Made by a program: the position numbers and the translations under genes
The notes under the pieces: generated by a model
Told to the model about the DNA's origin: nothing
What the model saw: the letters and a program-made list of their open reading frames with translations, nothing else
Databases searched by the model: none
Assembly: GCF_020510705.1 (NCBI RefSeq)
Contig: NZ_CP075184.1
Location: forward strand, 2,046,001-2,110,000
DNA length: 64,000 bases
From: Acidovorax radicis
Lineage (GTDB): Bacteria > Pseudomonadota > Gammaproteobacteria > Burkholderiales > Burkholderiaceae_C
Reading direction: 5' to 3'
Shown: positions 36,605-44,692 of the stretch, in pieces
Numbering within the stretch: position 1 is the first letter of the stretch
Layout: every line of letters begins with the position of its first letter

Positions 36605-38218
36605 ATGCCACACCAGAAAATCCTCATCCTCGATTTCGGCTCGCAAGTCACCCAGCTCATCGCCCGTCGCGTGCGCGAGGCCAACGTGTACTGCGAAGTG
36701 CACCCCTGCGATGTGACCGACGAGTGGGTGCGGGACTATGCCAAGGACGGCTCACTCAAAGGCATCATCCTGTCCGGGAGCCATGCCAGCGTGTACGAGG
36801 ACACCACCGACAAGGCGCCGCAATCGGTGTTCGAGCTCGGCCTGCCCGTGCTGGGCATCTGCTACGGCATGCAGACCATGGCGCACCAGTTGGGCGGCAA
36901 GGTCGAGGGCGGCCACAAGCGCGAGTTCGGCTTTGCGGCCGTGCGCGCACGCGGCCACACCGCACTGCTCAAGGACATTGCCGACTTCACCACCCCCGAA
37001 GGCCACGGCATGCTCAACGTCTGGATGAGCCACGGCGACAAGGTCACCGAGCTGCCCCCGGGCTTCAAGCTCATGGCCAGCACCGATAGCTGCCCCATCG
37101 CTGGCATGGCCGACGAAGAGCGCCGCTTCTACGCCGTGCAGTTCCACCCCGAAGTCACGCACACCGTACAGGGCAGGGCGCTGCTCGACCGCTTTGTGCT
37201 TGGCATCTGCGGCACCAGCCCCGACTGGGTCATGCGCGACCACATTGCCGAAGCAGTCGAGCAGATCCGCCAGCAGGTGGGCAATGAGGAAGTGATCCTC
37301 GGCCTCTCCGGCGGCGTCGATTCGTCCGTGGCTGCGGCGCTCATCCACCGCGCCATCGGCGACCAGCTCACCTGCGTGTTCGTCGACCACGGCCTGCTGC
37401 GCCTGAACGAAGGCGACATGGTCATGGACATGTTCGTCGGCAAGTTGCACGCCAAGGTCATCCGCGTGGATGCGAGCGACTTGTTCCTTGGCAAGCTGAC
37501 CGGCGTGAGCGAGCCCGAGGCCAAGCGCAAGATCATCGGCGGCCTGTTCGTGGATGTCTTCAAGGCCGAAGCCGCGAAGCTTAAGGGCGACGGAGCGAAG
37601 GGCGCCAAGTGGTTGGCCCAAGGCACCATCTACCCTGACGTCATTGAATCCGGCGGCGCCAAGAGTAAGAAGGCCGTCACTATCAAGAGCCACCACAACG
37701 TGGGCGGCCTGCCTGAGCAGCTGGGCTTGAAGCTGCTGGAGCCCCTGCGCGACCTGTTCAAGGACGAAGTGCGCGAACTCGGTGTGGCTCTGGGCCTGCC
37801 GCCCGAAATGGTCTACCGCCACCCCTTCCCCGGCCCCGGCCTGGGCGTGCGCATCCTGGGCGAGGTGAAGAAAGAATACGCCGACCTGCTGCGCCGCGCC
37901 GACGCCATCTTCATCGAAGAACTGCGCAACCACGTGGACGAAGCCACCGGCAAGACCTGGTACGACCTCACCAGCCAGGCCTTCACCGTCTTCTTGCCGG
38001 TCAAGAGTGTGGGCGTGATGGGCGATGGCCGCACGTACGACTACGTGGTCGCCCTGCGCGCCGTGCAGACCAGCGACTTCATGACCGCCGACTGGGCCGA
38101 ACTGCCTTACGCGCTGCTCAAGAAGGTGTCGGGCCGCATCATCAACGAAGTGCGTGGCATCAACCGCGTGACCTATGACGTGAGTAGCAAGCCGCCAGCG
38201 ACGATTGAGTGGGAGTGA
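36605..38218 (+). CDS. guaA: GMP synthase (glutamine-hydrolysing)
   Basis: 537 residues from the ATG at 36605. Converts XMP to GMP. N-terminal class I glutamine amidotransferase with Cys86 in GICYGMQTM and the His/Glu pair in [12 protein letters not shown]-pyrophosphatase domain with SGGVDSS at 235-241; C-terminal dimerisation domain ([18 protein letters not shown]). The 3' end is complete. An integrase gene and repeats start just after the stop, so the 3' end of guaA very likely served as the attachment site of the following island, as is known for several guaA-targeting elements. Confidence 0.98.
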   Translation: MPHQKILILDFGSQVTQLIARRVREANVYCEVHPCDVTDEWVRDYAKDGSLKGIILSGSHASVYEDTTDKAPQSVFELGLPVLGICYGMQTMAHQLGGKVEGGHKREFGFAAVRARGHTALLKDIADFTTPEGHGMLNVWMSHGDKVTELPPGFKLMASTDSCPIAGMADEERRFYAVQFHPEVTHTVQGRALLDRFVLGICGTSPDWVMRDHIAEAVEQIRQQVGNEEVILGLSGGVDSSVAAALIHRAIGDQLTCVFVDHGLLRLNEGDMVMDMFVGKLHAKVIRVDASDLFLGKLTGVSEPEAKRKIIGGLFVDVFKAEAAKLKGDGAKGAKWLAQGTIYPDVIESGGAKSKKAVTIKSHHNVGGLPEQLGLKLLEPLRDLFKDEVRELGVALGLPPEMVYRHPFPGPGLGVRILGEVKKEYADLLRRADAIFIEELRNHVDEATGKTWYDLTSQAFTVFLPVKSVGVMGDGRTYDYVVALRAVQTSDFMTADWAELPYALLKKVSGRIINEVRGINRVTYDVSSKPPATIEWE

Positions 38219-38519
38219 AATCAGGTCCTTCGGGGACTATCGCTACTTATCGAAAATCCGTCGTAACGTGTTGATTTAAAAAGAAATACGTCACGGCAGC
38301 TATCGGTGACTATCGCCGGGCAGCGCAGCGGATTGACGGTAGAGGTGACGGTAAGAACCGAAGGCCGGATTAAGACCCCCTTGTTTACTATCGAGACCAA
38401 ATCGGTCTTTGACGGTAAATCACTCCTCTGGAAAGCTTGTTTCATGCGGCTTTCCAGGCATCAGCAGGTCTCCTGACCCCTGACGGTAAAAGCCGTCATG
38501 AACAGGAGGAAAAACCTCG
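38219..38519 (+). other. Island end after guaA with putative integrase arm-type sites
   Basis: No gene is visible. The stretch holds four copies of TGACGGTA (38334, 38346, 38410, 38481) and three of ACTATCG (38236, 38309, 38387), all in the same orientation, between the guaA stop and the integrase. Such clustered short repeats next to an integrase gene usually are arm-type binding sites flanking the attachment core. No second copy of the guaA end was found further right. Confidence 0.55.
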
Positions 38520-39776
38520 ATGCTTACCGACACCGCACTGCGCAATTTGAAGCCTAAGTCCTTGACTTATAAGGCTTCCGACCGGGATGGAATGTACGTG
38601 ACGGTATCGCCCACCGGTACCGTCACCTTCCGCTTTGATTACCGTCTCAACGGTCGGCGCGAGACGTTGACCATTGGCCGGTATGGGCTTTCCGGTATTT
38701 CGCTGGCGATGGCCCGCGAAAAGCTGCTGGACGCCAAGAAGGCCGTCGCCCAGGGCAAGTCCCCGGCGCACGAGAAGCAGCGCGAGAAGCGCCGCCTGAC
38801 TGCTGCCAAGAACTTTGGCGACATGACCGCCCAATGGCTGGCCGGTGCGAGGATGGCCGACAGCACGCGAGCGATGCGCAAGAGCATCGTCGATCGGGAC
38901 ATCCTGCCGGCCTTCCAGAACCGCCTGCTCAACGAAATCACCGCCGATGACTTGCGCGCCTTGTGCGGCAAGGTGAAGGAGCGCGGTGCCCCGGCCACCG
39001 CGGTGCACGTCCGCGACATCGTGAAGCAGGTCTATGCCTTCGCCATCCTGCATGGTGAGAAAGTGGATAACCCGGCGGCCGACGTGGGCGCGGCGTCGAT
39101 TGCGACCTTCGTGCCCAAGGACCGTGCCTTGTCGCCACTGGAGATTCGCCTGATGTCGCGGCAGATGGAGTCGGTGGCCACCTATCCCACCATCCGGCTG
39201 GCGTTACGCATGATCCTGCTGACGCTGGTGCGCAAGAGCGAGCTGATCGAGGCCACCTGGGACGAGGTGGATTTCGAGAACGCGACCTGGACCGTTCCGA
39301 AGCAGCGGATGAAGGGGCGCAACCCGCATGTGGTCTACCTGTCGCGCCAGGCGCTGGACATCCTGGTGGCGTTGCACACCTGTGCGGCTGGATCGAGGTT
39401 CGTGCTGCCGTCGCGCTACGACTCCGACCGCTCCATGTCCCACGCGACCCTCAACCGGGTCACGCAGATCGTGGCGCAGCGGGCGAAGGCTGCAGGCCTG
39501 CCGCTGGAGCCATTCACCGTCCACGACCTGCGCCGCACGGGTTCGACGCTGCTCAACGAGATCGGGTTCAACCGCGATTGGATCGAGAAGTGCCTTGCGC
39601 ACGAGGAAGGGCGTTCCTCGCGCTCGATCTACAACAAGGCCGAGTACGCCGAGCAGCGGCGCCACATGCTTCAGGAGTGGGCCAACATGGTCGATGCCTG
39701 GACCGACGGACAGACCTACGTGCCGAAGCTGATGCCGGACAACGTGGTCGTGCCGGTGTTGAGTGCGTTGGCCTAA
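38520..39776 (+). CDS. Tyrosine-type site-specific integrase (P4-like, DUF4102 N-terminus)
   Basis: 418 residues. The N-terminal arm-binding domain (LTDTALRNLKPK, SDRDGMYVTVSPTG, RRETLTIGRYG) is of the P4-integrase type, followed by a SAM-like core-binding domain and the catalytic domain with Arg in LVRKSEL, HDLRRTG (His-x-x-Arg) and the nucleophile Tyr in SIYNKAEY. All catalytic residues seem present, so it could be active. It starts about 300 bases after guaA, which points to guaA-site integration, as in the integrases of guaA-targeting islands. Confidence 0.94.
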   Translation: MLTDTALRNLKPKSLTYKASDRDGMYVTVSPTGTVTFRFDYRLNGRRETLTIGRYGLSGISLAMAREKLLDAKKAVAQGKSPAHEKQREKRRLTAAKNFGDMTAQWLAGARMADSTRAMRKSIVDRDILPAFQNRLLNEITADDLRALCGKVKERGAPATAVHVRDIVKQVYAFAILHGEKVDNPAADVGAASIATFVPKDRALSPLEIRLMSRQMESVATYPTIRLALRMILLTLVRKSELIEATWDEVDFENATWTVPKQRMKGRNPHVVYLSRQALDILVALHTCAAGSRFVLPSRYDSDRSMSHATLNRVTQIVAQRAKAAGLPLEPFTVHDLRRTGSTLLNEIGFNRDWIEKCLAHEEGRSSRSIYNKAEYAEQRRHMLQEWANMVDAWTDGQTYVPKLMPDNVVVPVLSALA

Positions 39777-39783
39777 TGCGATG

Positions 39784-39825
39784 GCAAGGTTGTCACTTGA
39801 CAACCTTGCTGACTATTCCTATACT
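39784..39825 (+). promoter_or_regulatory. Operator dyad overlapping a consensus promoter
   Basis: A perfect 12-base inverted repeat, GCAAGGTTGTCA (39784-39795), CT, TGACAACCTTGC (39798-39809), covers the -35 box TTGACA (39797-39802); after 17 bases comes TATACT (39820-39825). It drives the following two-gene unit and looks autoregulated. Confidence 0.75.
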
Positions 39826-39836
39826 GGAGACTGTTG

Positions 39837-40112
39837 ATGGCACGTTCCTCTCATCCGAAGAAAGAGGTTGAGGAAGCGCTCAGGCACGCTGAAGGGCAAG
39901 GCTGGCGCGTGGAAGTCGGTGGCAGCCATGCTTGGGGACGGATCTATTGCCCGTACAACGACGCGGAGTGTCGCTGTGGCGAGTTCTGCATCACCAGCGT
40001 ATGGAGCACGCCGAAGAACCCTGGCAACCACGCGCGTGCCTTGCGGCGCGTCGTGGACAACTGCACCACACACCGCAAGCAGCAGGAGGCCGCTGACGAT
40101 GCCGAGGAGTAG
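39837..40112 (+). CDS. HicA-like small protein, putative toxin
   Basis: 91 residues from the ATG at 39837, behind TGGAGA. The N-terminal half (VEEALRHAEGQGWRVEVGGSHAWG) has the layout of HicA mRNA interferases: a helix, a strand, then a G-S-H with the presumed catalytic His. It continues with a cysteine cluster (CPYNDAECRCGEFC) and a STPKNPGNHARALRRVV helix, also HicA-like. The extra cysteines are unusual for HicA. Followed 4 bases later by a DNA-binding partner, under one autoregulatory promoter. Toxin activity is inferred. Confidence 0.6.
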   Translation: MARSSHPKKEVEEALRHAEGQGWRVEVGGSHAWGRIYCPYNDAECRCGEFCITSVWSTPKNPGNHARALRRVVDNCTTHRKQQEAADDAEE

Positions 40113-40116
40113 CACG

Positions 40117-40641
40117 ATGGAATACACCTTCACCCTGAAATACCAACTTGCCGACGATGACCGTGAACCGGATGCGCTGGTCGAGCGCTTGGGCGAGGCA
40201 GGTTGCGACGATGCCCTGGTCGGCATCGGGCAGCCGGGGCGGCTCGCACTGGAGTTCACCCGCGAGGCGGTCAGTGCGGACGAGGCTGTGCGCAGCGCGC
40301 TGGCGGACGTGCGGCGTGCCGTACCGTCAGCCAGTCTGATCGAGGTCGCACCGGATCTGGTCGGGCTGACCGATGTGGCCGATATCGTGGGCGTGTCGCG
40401 GCAGAATATGCGCAAGCTGATGCTGGCCCATCCGGGCAGCTTCCCGACGCCGGTGCATGAGGGCAGTGCATCGATCTGGCACTTGGCGGATGTGCTGGCC
40501 TGGCTGCAGGCCAAGGGTAGCTACTCGCTGGCCTTGGATGTCCTGGAGGTGGCGCGAGCGGCCTTGCAGGTCAATTTGGCCAAGGAGGGGCGGCGGCTAG
40601 CGCGTTCGGCTTCCAATGAACTGGATGCTCTTGTTGGATGA
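40117..40641 (+). CDS. Helix-turn-helix protein, putative antitoxin/autorepressor
   Basis: 174 residues from the ATG at 40117 (GAGGAG upstream; an in-frame ATG at 40099 is possible). The N-terminal half (MEYTFTLKYQLADDDREPDALVERLGEAGCDDALVG) resembles a small alpha/beta ligand- or partner-binding fold, reminiscent of HicB. The second half contains a helix-turn-helix (LTDVADIVGVSRQNMRKLM) and a long C-terminal helix. Together with the preceding HicA-like gene and the operator dyad it makes a convincing toxin-antitoxin layout. It might alternatively be a plain regulator of the island. Confidence 0.65.
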   Translation: MEYTFTLKYQLADDDREPDALVERLGEAGCDDALVGIGQPGRLALEFTREAVSADEAVRSALADVRRAVPSASLIEVAPDLVGLTDVADIVGVSRQNMRKLMLAHPGSFPTPVHEGSASIWHLADVLAWLQAKGSYSLALDVLEVARAALQVNLAKEGRRLARSASNELDALVG

Positions 40642-40657
40642 GAGGCTGTCGCCAGGC

Positions 40658-41038
40658 TCATCTCAGAGCGGAACCCGCCCGAACGGGGCGGGTTTTTCGT
40701 AGGTGGACATCCGGCTTGGCGGCGCTGGCGCGCGGGGCTTGCTTGCGTTCGTCGATCCAGGCCTCCACCTCGGCTAGGTCCCACACCACGCAGCGCGGCG
40801 TCAGATTGAAGCGCCGTGGAAACTCGCCGCGGCGCTCCATTTCGTAGATCGTCGTTTCGGCCAGGGGAACGATTTGGCGTAACTCATGCCGACGAATGGT
40901 GCGCCGAAATGGCAGAACGCCGCGCTTCGGGAACTGCGGAAGATTGCTGTAAACGTTTGAGCCAGGCAAGGGGGCGGCCTGCGGGCGGCTTTCGGTACCT
41001 TGGCTGTAGCTAATTTCTCCCGGCAAGTTGTTCCCCAT
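40658..41038 (-). CDS. AlpA/MerR-like DNA-binding protein (excisionase-type)
   Basis: 126 residues, ATG at 41038. The middle carries an AlpA-type winged HTH (LRQIVPLAETTIYEMERRGEFPRRFNLTPRCVVWDLAEVEAWI, named by family; key part TTIYEMERRGEFP). AlpA proteins activate integrase or excision genes in cryptic prophages and islands. Upstream is an N-terminal ~55-residue tail without match. The 3' end overlaps a hairpin shared with the convergent antitoxin gene. Confidence 0.85.
   Translation of the reverse strand: MGNNLPGEISYSQGTESRPQAAPLPGSNVYSNLPQFPKRGVLPFRRTIRRHELRQIVPLAETTIYEMERRGEFPRRFNLTPRCVVWDLAEVEAWIDERKQAPRASAAKPDVHLRKTRPVRAGSALR
40672..40697. terminator. Bidirectional terminator between antitoxin and AlpA genes
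   Basis: ACCCGCCC (40673-40680) and GGGCGGGT (40686-40693) with a short loop, followed by TTTTT on the + strand. It ends the toxin-antitoxin unit and lies inside the last codons of the minus-strand AlpA gene. Confidence 0.7.
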
Positions 41039-41764
41039 GTCGAACTCCTTGAGTTTTCGGCGATGCGTGGCTTGCTGCCGTATTAAGGAATGGTGGCTTT
41101 CATTTGCTATTGTGGAAACTCGCAGGAGCGTAGATAGGCGTACCGAAAGAAAGTGGATCAGAAGGGCTGCAGAGAAAAAAATCGGCCTGTCTATTCCATC
41201 ATTTGGCTCACAGCATCTTGAACGCTGCTCGATGTGCCCTTACTGACACGTTCCCTGTAGTGAGAGGCATGCAGATGACGCGGATGTTGCGCCACATGGG
41301 GGTTGTCGACACATCGCCCGGTTTGGGCGAGTCGCATATTCCGGTGATGTGATCACACGAAAAGTGTTCCTGGTCACCTCCGCGTCGGGAGCCTACCGGC
41401 CATAAACAGTCTTTATGGGGCTCAAGGCCATCCGACAGCTTTAGGCGGCGGATTCAACCGGTTGATGCAATAGTTGTGCTGAACATCTCAGCGGGCGCTC
41501 AGTGGTGCAGCTTCAAATCATTGCAGGGCTTCAGCTTTTCCGATATGGTCTGCCCTGGGAGGTAACACGCCTGAATGGCGTCGCAGAAACGAGCTGAGCA
41601 GGTACGTGTGCTGTGCGCTTTCAGCATGGTTCAAGCAGCCAGCCAGTTCGGTTTCGCGCGACATTTCGAGGCCGTTAGTTAGTACGGATGCTATCTTTGT
41701 TCCTGGCAAAGCGGCCATAAGCGGGCAGGGATTCATCACAGATCTGAGCCAACCCGGTTGCCGT
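41039..41764. other. Non-coding stretch with insertion-sequence debris
   Basis: 726 bases without a convincing gene; the frames at 41028-41246 and 41518-41818 have no recognisable protein. A GATGTGATCACACG palindromic patch near 41345 and a GGCGGATTCAACCGGTTG segment near 41447 remind me of transposon termini (IS21- and IS30-like ends), but I cannot place them firmly. It probably marks the degraded right part of the guaA island. Confidence 0.35.
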
Positions 41765-42499
41765 TCAGAACGGGCGAGTGCTGCCATACGCCAGGTCGCG
41801 CAGTGGCGATGCGTTTAGCAGTGTCCAGCTTCTCCTATGTCCGCGTAGCCAGCTCTGGGACTGCCAGTCAGCTAGCAACCGACTCAGGGTTTCTGCGCGG
41901 ATACCCAAATAGGCGGCTAGCTGGCGCTGACTCAGGGGCAGAGTGATCTCCCCCTGCTGCGTGCTCGGAAGCCGCAGCAGATAGGCCGCCAGACGCTCTG
42001 GAGCGTTGCTGGTGGTAAGCCACTGCACTTCATTGACGTAGCGATACAGCCGTTTGCTGAAATCTTCCAGCAGCCTTATCGCTAGTTCGGAGTGGCGCTC
42101 ACATGTCCGGCGCATTGCGTCACGCCCAAGCTGCCAAACAGCTGTAGCACCTCTGGTTCGCGCGGTCATGGGATAGCGGCCGTGCTCCATGAACATCGCC
42201 GCTTCGGCCACGCTTTGGCCTGCGAGGAAGCAATGAAACACCAACTCCTGGCCTTCGAGTCCATAGCGCACAACCTCCACGCAGCCGTGCTCTATCAACA
42301 ACCAGTGTTGTGCGGGCGCTCCTTCGCGAAACAGGGTTTCGCCGCTGCGATGTTCTCGCTGCTGGGCGCCCTGTACCAATGACTCCAGCACTTGAGGAGC
42401 CAGCCCCGCAAGCCTTGGCAGTGTACTGAGCAGAGTGATGAGTTTTTCTGGCGTGGCAGCGTTGTTGATAAAAGTCATTGGTTGAAATTGCATGTGCAT
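41765..42499 (-). CDS. Crp/Fnr-family transcriptional regulator
   Basis: 244 residues. An N-terminal cyclic-nucleotide-binding-like beta roll (LFREGAPAQHWLLIEHGCVEVVR, LAGQSVAEAAMF) is followed by a C-terminal winged HTH (LPLSQRQLAAYLGIRAETLSRLLADW). It lacks the Fnr cysteine cluster, so it is not an oxygen-sensing iron-sulfur Fnr; the effector is unknown. It is divergent from a TonB receptor gene, with an inverted repeat between them, and probably regulates the metal-uptake cluster to its right. Confidence 0.9.
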   Translation of the reverse strand: MHMQFQPMTFINNAATPEKLITLLSTLPRLAGLAPQVLESLVQGAQQREHRSGETLFREGAPAQHWLLIEHGCVEVVRYGLEGQELVFHCFLAGQSVAEAAMFMEHGRYPMTARTRGATAVWQLGRDAMRRTCERHSELAIRLLEDFSKRLYRYVNEVQWLTTSNAPERLAAYLLRLPSTQQGEITLPLSQRQLAAYLGIRAETLSRLLADWQSQSWLRGHRRSWTLLNASPLRDLAYGSTRPF

Positions 42500-42506
42500 A
42501 GATCAT

Positions 42507-42531
42507 ATTGAGAATACGAATACATCTCAAT
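42507..42531. promoter_or_regulatory. Inverted repeat in the Crp/Fnr - TonB receptor divergent region
   Basis: ATTGAGA (42507-42513), 11 bases, TCTCAAT (42525-42531), in the 42-base gap between divergent starts. Could be the regulator's own operator or a Fur-type site (GAGAATACGAAT). Not assigned. Confidence 0.5.
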
Positions 42532-42541
42532 AACTTTTCAT

Positions 42542-44683
42542 ATGCGCATTTGTTTCTCTCTACCTTCGACAAAAAAGGGATCTGGTTGCTTGGTAGTGGT
42601 GGCAGTCATGGCCCAGATTGCAATCGCCCAGGATGGTCAGCCCCAGAAACCAGAGCTGCCAGCGGTCACCGTTCGCTCCAGCCGCGACAGTGCTACTGCG
42701 CCGATGTATGACGGAGTGGAGGCCGAGCGGGCGCGCCTTGCGCGCGTGCCGGGCGGCACCAATTTGATTGAGCCTCAGCAGCAGAGTCGGCTGGCCACCT
42801 TGCGCGATGCGCTGGACTATCAGCCCGGAATTGTGATCCAGGACTTTTTTGGGGGCACGGACCAGCCACGCTTGAGCATTCGAGGCTCGGGTATTCAGAG
42901 CAACCCGGTCAACCGAGGTGTATTACTGCTCCAAGATGGCCTGCCTTTGAATGAGGCCGATGGCTCTTTCATCATCGGTTTGCTGGAGCCGCGCAACGCT
43001 GCACTGATCAGTGCGCGCCGAGGAGCGAATGCGCTCACCCCAGGGGCAACCACGTTAGGTGGTGAACTGGATTTTGTGTCGCTGACGGGTGCTCAGGAAC
43101 GCGGCCGCGTGCGTGCAGAGACAGGGAGCTATGGCCGCCAGGCTTTGCAGGCATCAGTGGGCGGGGTGGGAGAGCGGTTTGACAGCCGCATCTCTGCCAG
43201 CAGCGATCGTTTCGATGGCTACCGTCACCACTCTGCGTCGAGCCGGGACAGTGTGCAGGCGAATCTGGGTTTCCAGGGAGATGGCAGCTTTGAAAACCGC
43301 ACTTACCTGAGTTGGGCCGACCTGTCGTTTCAGGTTCCGAGCGTGGTGCCCAAAGACCGCATTGCGTCCAACCCGCGCGGCGTGATGGGGGATGGCGCCA
43401 CGGCGCAAGACCAGTTGCTCAACGTGTACAAGCGCGACCCGCGCCGTGCGGCTGACCAAATGCGCTTGGCCAACCGCTCGCGCTGGGGCTCAGACACCTT
43501 GCGCCAGGAGGTGGGGGTGTACTGGCAAGACACCGATGATTTGTTCAACAACCAAACCAACTACACCGTGACCCACAGCCGCACGGCGGGCGCGCAGTGG
43601 CAGGCCAGCGGGCGGCCAGCGGGTGAACAGGGGGCGTGGGGTTGGCGCACTGGCGTGTCGTGGGCGCACAGTGAAATGCAGCGCGATCTGTACGCCACCA
43701 GCCCTGTCAATGGCCAGCGGTTGCAGCGCTTTGGCTCCTACGATCTGGACGCCAGCAATTTGCAGGCGCTGGCCGCGCTGGATTGGCGCGTGGTACCTGA
43801 CTGGACGGTGGTGGGCAGCGTGCAATGGAGCCACCTGACCCGTGATGCCGCCAGCCGCACCAGCGCTGTGCGGGCCGATCAAGACTGGGCATTTGCCACC
43901 CCCAAGGTGGGCGTGAACTGGGCGGCCACCCCCACCACCCGCCTGTGGGCCAACCTGAGCCGCAGCCACGAGGCGCCCACCTTCTGGGAAATCGTCAGCG
44001 CCACCGTGGCACCCAACAGCCCGGCCACGGCCCAGGCCGAACTGGTGCGCCTGAAGATGCAGCGCGCCACCACCTTCGAACTCGGCGGTGCCGGTCGCTG
44101 GGGCGAGGGCGCCCATGCGCTGAACTGGACGGCCGCCGTGTACCGCAGCGTCCTGGCCGACGAGCTGATCTCCACCACCGACGCCAACGGTATCAAGGTG
44201 GGCACGTACAACTATGCCGGCGGCACGCGCCACCAGGGTGTGGAGCTGGGCCTCTCGGGCAGCCAGCGCATGGGTGTGGGTGCGCTCGACTACCGCGCCA
44301 GCTGGACGTACAGCGACTTCCGCTTCCGGGGCGGCGAATACGCGGGCAAACAGATTGCCGGTGTGCCACGCCAGCTCATCAATGCCGAGGTGCTCTACCG
44401 CATCGGCGCCTGGCGCTTCGGCCCCAACGTGCGCTGGATGCCTGTCAGCACGCCCACCGACCACGCCAACACCGCAGGTGCCGAGCAGGACGCTTACGCA
44501 CTGCTGGGCCTCAAGCTCGAATGGCGCGATGGACCCTTGGCGCTGTATCTGCAGGCCGACAACGTGACCGACCGGCGCTATGCCAGCGCCTACGCCATCC
44601 GCAACCAGGCTACCGCAGCGCAGCCGGGCTACTTGCAAGGCCTGGGCCGCAGCTTCACGGCAGGCCTGAGCTACCAGTTCTGA
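42542..44683 (+). CDS. TonB-dependent outer-membrane receptor
   Basis: 713 residues. A signal peptide ends near AIAQ, then the plug domain (VTVRSSRD... RLATLRDALDYQPGIVIQDFFGG, LSIRGSGIQSNPVNRGVLLLQDG) and a 22-strand-type barrel ending in QF with the C-terminal aromatic. The plug is of the TonB type; a conventional TonB box is not obvious. It opens the metal/tetrapyrrole cluster. The FecA-like N-terminal signalling domain is absent, so it does not signal to an ECF factor. Substrate unknown. Confidence 0.93.
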   Translation: MRICFSLPSTKKGSGCLVVVAVMAQIAIAQDGQPQKPELPAVTVRSSRDSATAPMYDGVEAERARLARVPGGTNLIEPQQQSRLATLRDALDYQPGIVIQDFFGGTDQPRLSIRGSGIQSNPVNRGVLLLQDGLPLNEADGSFIIGLLEPRNAALISARRGANALTPGATTLGGELDFVSLTGAQERGRVRAETGSYGRQALQASVGGVGERFDSRISASSDRFDGYRHHSASSRDSVQANLGFQGDGSFENRTYLSWADLSFQVPSVVPKDRIASNPRGVMGDGATAQDQLLNVYKRDPRRAADQMRLANRSRWGSDTLRQEVGVYWQDTDDLFNNQTNYTVTHSRTAGAQWQASGRPAGEQGAWGWRTGVSWAHSEMQRDLYATSPVNGQRLQRFGSYDLDASNLQALAALDWRVVPDWTVVGSVQWSHLTRDAASRTSAVRADQDWAFATPKVGVNWAATPTTRLWANLSRSHEAPTFWEIVSATVAPNSPATAQAELVRLKMQRATTFELGGAGRWGEGAHALNWTAAVYRSVLADELISTTDANGIKVGTYNYAGGTRHQGVELGLSGSQRMGVGALDYRASWTYSDFRFRGGEYAGKQIAGVPRQLINAEVLYRIGAWRFGPNVRWMPVSTPTDHANTAGAEQDAYALLGLKLEWRDGPLALYLQADNVTDRRYASAYAIRNQATAAQPGYLQGLGRSFTAGLSYQF

Positions 44684-44692
44684 GGGTACGCC

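Noticed and set aside
39868..40116. Longer start for the HTH protein (257 residues from 39868)
   Set aside because: The added part lies out of frame over the HicA-like gene and has no protein-like features.
41039..42541. Second copy of the guaA 3' end (right attachment site)
   Set aside because: Looked for the terminal guaA bases right of the integrase; none seen, so the island's right end is left open.
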